Source of the DNA: Acetivibrio cellulolyticus CD2
GTDB taxonomy: Bacteria > Bacillota > Clostridia > Acetivibrionales > Acetivibrionaceae
Length of the DNA: 64,000 bases
Assembly (NCBI RefSeq): GCF_000179595.2
Contig: NZ_JH556658.1
Coordinates: 43,861-107,860, forward strand
Direction of reading: 5' to 3'
Below are positions 61,408 to 64,000 of this stretch, piece by piece (positions within the stretch are counted from its first letter, which is position 1; each line of letters starts with the position of its first letter). The notes beneath the pieces are model-generated. The model saw only the letters and a list, made by a program, of their open reading frames with translations. It did no database searches and was not told the DNA's origin. Made by a program: the position numbers and the translations under genes.

Positions 61408-61803
61408 ATGTTAGATGAAAGGCAATTAAAAGCGATTGCTTTGTTGATAGAAAATAATAGAAAAAAGACTGAAATTGCTGAAATTGTGGGAGTTAGTAGG
61501 CAATGTATATATGATTGGATGAAGAATACGGAATTTAGTACTGAACTAGACTCACGATTACAAGAAATTAAAACTTACGGCGAAAACAATATTAAAGCTA
61601 ATCTATACAAATATATCCAAACTGTTGATGTATTAGCCAGTACAGCAGAGTCAGAGAAGATAAGACTAGATGCTGCACAGTATCTAATAGATAGGGTTCT
61701 AGGGAAAACTACATCTAAGCTGGATATAACAGCAGAAGCAAAACAAAGTATATCCGGTTCAGACATATTAGAAGACTTTGAAGAAGATGAAGAAGAACAA
61801 TAA
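61408..61803 (+). CDS. Terminase small subunit (phBC6A51-like)
   Basis: The 131 residues have an N-terminal helix-turn-helix (KKTEIAEIVGVSRQCIYDWMKN, about 17-38), a helical oligomerisation part and an acidic tail (EDFEEDEEEQ). This is the architecture of TerS proteins that recognise phage DNA for packaging. GAAGGTGAG precedes ATG 61408, and terL follows. Confidence 0.8.
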   Translation: MLDERQLKAIALLIENNRKKTEIAEIVGVSRQCIYDWMKNTEFSTELDSRLQEIKTYGENNIKANLYKYIQTVDVLASTAESEKIRLDAAQYLIDRVLGKTTSKLDITAEAKQSISGSDILEDFEEDEEEQ

Positions 61804-62227
61804 TTCAGATGGAAATAATGGAATAAAATAGAAAATTTATCGCAATTAATTTACCATAAACTGGTAAAACGCAGTGTTTTTTAAGAACAAATCATATAGC
61901 AAATCAAAGCAAATTAAAGAAAAATAGAGATCAGTTTTTTGTAATTTTGCACGTTTTTTTAATTGTTTTAAATAACATAAATCGGCTCTCAAGGTTTTAA
62001 ATCGTCTTAAATCAAGATCGAGATTGAAAGATTAGATACAAAATGAACATTTCGTGTAATTGTAATATGTCTTTCTTTAATTTCAACTGGAAATTAGGGG
62101 TATACTTCTATTTTCCCAAATAGTGAAATAGGGGTGGGGTTACTTCCACAATTTTTTTATTAAATTTTCAACTTCAAGGTAGTCAACTGACTATCTTTTT
62201 TTAATGTCCAAGAAGGGAGGTAAGCTA
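61804..62227 (+). other. Gene-free gap between terminase subunits
   Basis: About 420 bases without an open frame of note. It contains repeated AAATCGNCTTAAAT-like words near 61980-62020, two G-rich patches near 62095-62145, and a terminator hairpin at its end. The place, between terS and terL, makes a packaging (cos/pac) site possible. Confidence 0.35.
62178..62204 (+). terminator. Terminator just before terL
   Basis: GGTAGTC pairs with GACTATC around AACT, followed by seven T. It ends at the ATG at 62204, which argues that this ATG is not the terL start. Confidence 0.65.
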
Positions 62228-63439
62228 TTGCAGCAAGCACAAAATATATTTGATACTAAATACAATAAACAACTATTAATTCAATACCTGAAAAAAATAT
62301 ATGGATCAGAAAAAGCAAAACAAATCCTTGAAAAACACAAAAACAATCTTTGGGAACCATATGGAGTAGCTTACTCTCTTGGTAAACGTAGTATAGAATA
62401 TTTCTGCTTAATGTTCCTTCAAAATACCTTTGTACCTTCAGATAATAATAGTCAACGTTCATTAGCTCCAGTACATTATGAAGTGTGGGATCTATTACAG
62501 AGACAATTTATTAAAGATGAGTTTGATAAAGCAAATATAATAATCCCTAGAGGCACAGCAAAAACAACAACATGTGACTTAGCATTAACTGTCTGGCTAC
62601 ATTGTTATGGATTGTCTAAATTCACTGTTATAGGTGCAAAAAAAGAAGAAGATGCTTTTCAATTTATTGGCAACGTGAGAAAGCAATTAGAAGAGAACCC
62701 ATATATAGAATATACATTTGGGAAGCTAATAAATAAAAGGTTTGGCACAGTAAACAAGCAAGAAATTGAATTAACTAATGAAACTTGTATTAAAGCTGTA
62801 TCTTCTGGAAGTTCTGTTAGAGGTATGAACTATAAAGGAACTAGACCAACAGTATTTATAGCTGATGACTATCAAGATGCAAACGATGTATTATCAGAAG
62901 AAGCTAGGGAAAAGAAGTGGAAAAAGTGGAATGATGAAATAGAAGAGTTTGGTGATACAGCAGTAATTAGAGATGGTAAAAAAATAAAATCAGCCACAAA
63001 AATAATATGTATTGGTACTATAATGCATAACTCATGTTTAATTAGTAGACTTATGCAAGCCAAAGACTATATAACAATGTTAAGACGTGCAATATTATTA
63101 GAACCTGATCAAACAGTTGAAGATATATTTGATACTGGTTTGTGGGCTGAATGTAAAAGAATTGTTTATAACAATAAGCTTGAAAATCCTGTTGAAGATG
63201 GTTACCAGTTTTATTTAAAACACAAATTAGAAATGGATTTCCCTATACTTTGGGAAGATAAATGGGATAGGTTTAATGATTTAGCTATTAAATACTGGAA
63301 AAACAAAGAGTCTTTCATGCAAGAGAAAATGAATGATGCTTCTAATATCGGTGAAAAGAAATTCAAATCAAATCGTGTAGAATCTCCTGAAGAAATAGAA
63401 TCACATACTTTCACAAATGTCGCTGCTCGGTCTGTTTGA
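62228..63439 (+). pseudogene. terL: Terminase large subunit, 3' end removed by insertion
   Basis: Motor and nuclease that packages phage DNA. The ATPase domain is present: Walker-A-like PRGTAKTTT (107-115), Walker B VFIADD (209-214) and the coupling-motif region near ICIGTIMHNSCL. The usual protein is 100 or more residues longer and ends in a nuclease domain. Here the sequence is cut at about 63417 and the last few codons (AARSV) come from the inserted element. The start is TTG 62228 after GGGAGG; ATG 62204 lies on a terminator tail. Confidence 0.85.
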
Positions 63440-63485
63440 CCGCTCTTTGCCCAAATTTTGTGTCCGTATATTTTGCTCATTAACC

Positions 63486-63513
63486 CTGTCCGATACTTCA
63501 CCGAACAGGGTAA
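63486..63513. terminator. Terminator of the ExeA-like gene
   Basis: ACCCTGT and ACAGGGT flank a 15-base loop with inner CCG/CGA pairs, next to the stop of the leftward gene at 63518; AT-rich bases follow on both sides. Confidence 0.55.
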
Positions 63514-63517
63514 TTAA

Positions 63518-64000
63518 TTACCAATTGAATTCATCTTCAATTATGAGCCTTACTACATGATCATCTATCAACTTTGTTTGCCTTTGTGCTGCGTGCATCA
63601 GGCAGGCTATACATACTTTATTGATTTTCCTTGCTACTCCATGAGAATAGTCATAAATTTCGCCAATAGCCTTCTCGGTAAATATATCCCTGGTTTCTCC
63701 TGCATATTCAAGATGCTTTTTGATGTATTCTCCGGTTTGTTGCCGATCGTAAGGGGTAAGGTGATAACGTATATCTATCCTTTGGCATATTGCCTCATAT
63801 ATCTGTTTTTTCAGAACATCTCTAAGTTCACTCTGTCCCGCTAGAATTAAACTCATTGGATTGTATGAATCCATCTTAAAGTTTAAGAGAAACCGTACTT
63901 CCTCTAGCATTTCTCTTGATAAAAGATGTGCTTCGTCTGATATTATCACTGGTATCCTCTTTTGTGTTTCTATGAGGTTCGATAGCTCACGGGTTAACTG
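63518..64000 (-). CDS. ExeA/TniB-like AAA ATPase, C-terminal part (5' end outside window)
   Basis: The leftward frame is open to the window edge. The Walker B motif VIISDEAHLL lies near the beginning of the visible part, followed by the sensor-1 region LILAGQSELRDVLKK and the YSHGVARKINKVC end. ExeA-type ATPases of this form accompany DDE transposases in clostridial IS elements, acting like MuB/TniB in target choice; general secretion is unlikely here. Confidence 0.8.
   Translation of the reverse strand, partial: QLTRELSNLIETQKRIPVIISDEAHLLSREMLEEVRFLLNFKMDSYNPMSLILAGQSELRDVLKKQIYEAICQRIDIRYHLTPYDRQQTGEYIKKHLEYAGETRDIFTEKAIGEIYDYSHGVARKINKVCIACLMHAAQRQTKLIDDHVVRLIIEDEFNW

Larger units (their letters stand above)
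46405..64000 (+). mobile_element. Integrated prophage-like element (right end outside window)
   Basis: It starts at the tRNA-Lys remnant. Beyond it the DNA is markedly more AT-rich and carries a serine recombinase, XRE repressor switch, helicase-like and RNA-polymerase-like genes, GIY-YIG genes and both terminase subunits. terL is broken by another element, so the prophage is probably defective. The intact tRNA-Lys should mark the other end. Confidence 0.8.
63418..64000 (-). mobile_element. Left end of an inserted transposon with MuB/TniB-like ATPase
   Basis: The terL frame ends abruptly and TGTCGCTGCTCGG begins at 63418. The base composition rises in G+C and a leftward ExeA-like ATPase gene runs in from the right. 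TGTCG ends are known from Tn7/Tn5053/Tn552-like transposons; the partner transposase and the other end lie outside. The target duplication cannot be checked here. Confidence 0.65.

Noticed and set aside
62204..62227. ATG 62204 as start of terL
   Set aside because: It lies directly on the T-run of a terminator and has no ribosome site; TTG 62228 has GGGAGG at good spacing.
63518..64000. General secretion pathway protein A (ExeA) as a secretion component
   Set aside because: It lies in an insertion that interrupts a phage gene, with no secretion genes around; the same ATPase type serves transposons.

Overview
The window joins two very different pieces of a low-GC Firmicute (class Clostridia) chromosome. 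Evidence for the host is gene content and order: a Bacillus/Clostridium-type fla/che cluster with FliY, CheC, CheD, FlhF/FlhG and sigma-D, folate-dependent TrmFO, an FapA (DUF342) protein, OadB and AGGAGG-type ribosome binding sites. A cellulolytic clostridial relative (Acetivibrio/Ruminiclostridium/Pseudobacteroides group) would fit, but that is inference.

1-2156 holds the 3' end of topA and trmFO, closed by two hairpins. 2701-33476 is one long co-directional motility and chemotaxis supercluster: flgB flgC fliE fliF fliG fliH fliI fliJ motE-like fliK flgD, a small flagellar-operon gene, flgE, flbD fliL fliM fliY cheY fliO fliP fliQ fliR flhB flhA flhF flhG, a YcgR-type PilZ gene, cheB cheA cheW cheC cheD, a small membrane gene and sigD. 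It encodes basal body, export apparatus, C-ring, hook assembly, placement GTPase/ATPase and the adaptation circuit, ending in the sigma factor expected to drive late flagellar genes. motA, motB and flagellin are not in it. 33537-36862 follows in the same direction (FapA, a basic protein, a SwrB/DUF6115-like protein, an MltG-like protein).

37069-45678 is ordinary chromosome: a DUF4097-like lipoprotein, a CapA-family protein, a YgiT-type zinc-finger protein, a DEDDh exonuclease, OadG/OadB, MgtE, TerC and a glycerophosphodiesterase. 45689-46161 is an unusual non-coding array of degenerate ~21-22 bp repeats. It is followed by a small promoter-like/terminator-like unit that recurs at 60228-60323.

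46405-46449 is the 3' part of a tRNA-Lys gene without its 5' half, read leftwards, so it looks like the attachment-site scar at the left end of an integrated element. From there to the end the DNA is very AT-rich and phage-like. It carries a zinc-ribbon/FxLYD gene fused head-on into ParB-like remnants, a large serine recombinase, an XRE repressor with a divergent operator/promoter switch, a DEDDh exonuclease, an SF2-helicase-like protein, a 917-residue protein that looks like a single-chain two-barrel (YonO/QDE-1-like) RNA polymerase preceded by structured RNA, two DUF5659-like proteins, two GIY-YIG-like proteins, a terminase small subunit and a terminase large subunit. The last is cut by another mobile element (TGTCG end at 63418) whose ExeA/TniB-like ATPase runs off the right edge. 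The prophage is therefore probably defective. Its most interesting parts are the predicted private RNA polymerase, its structured leader, and a pair of strong convergent promoters at 52760-52969 that predict overlapping sense/antisense RNAs.
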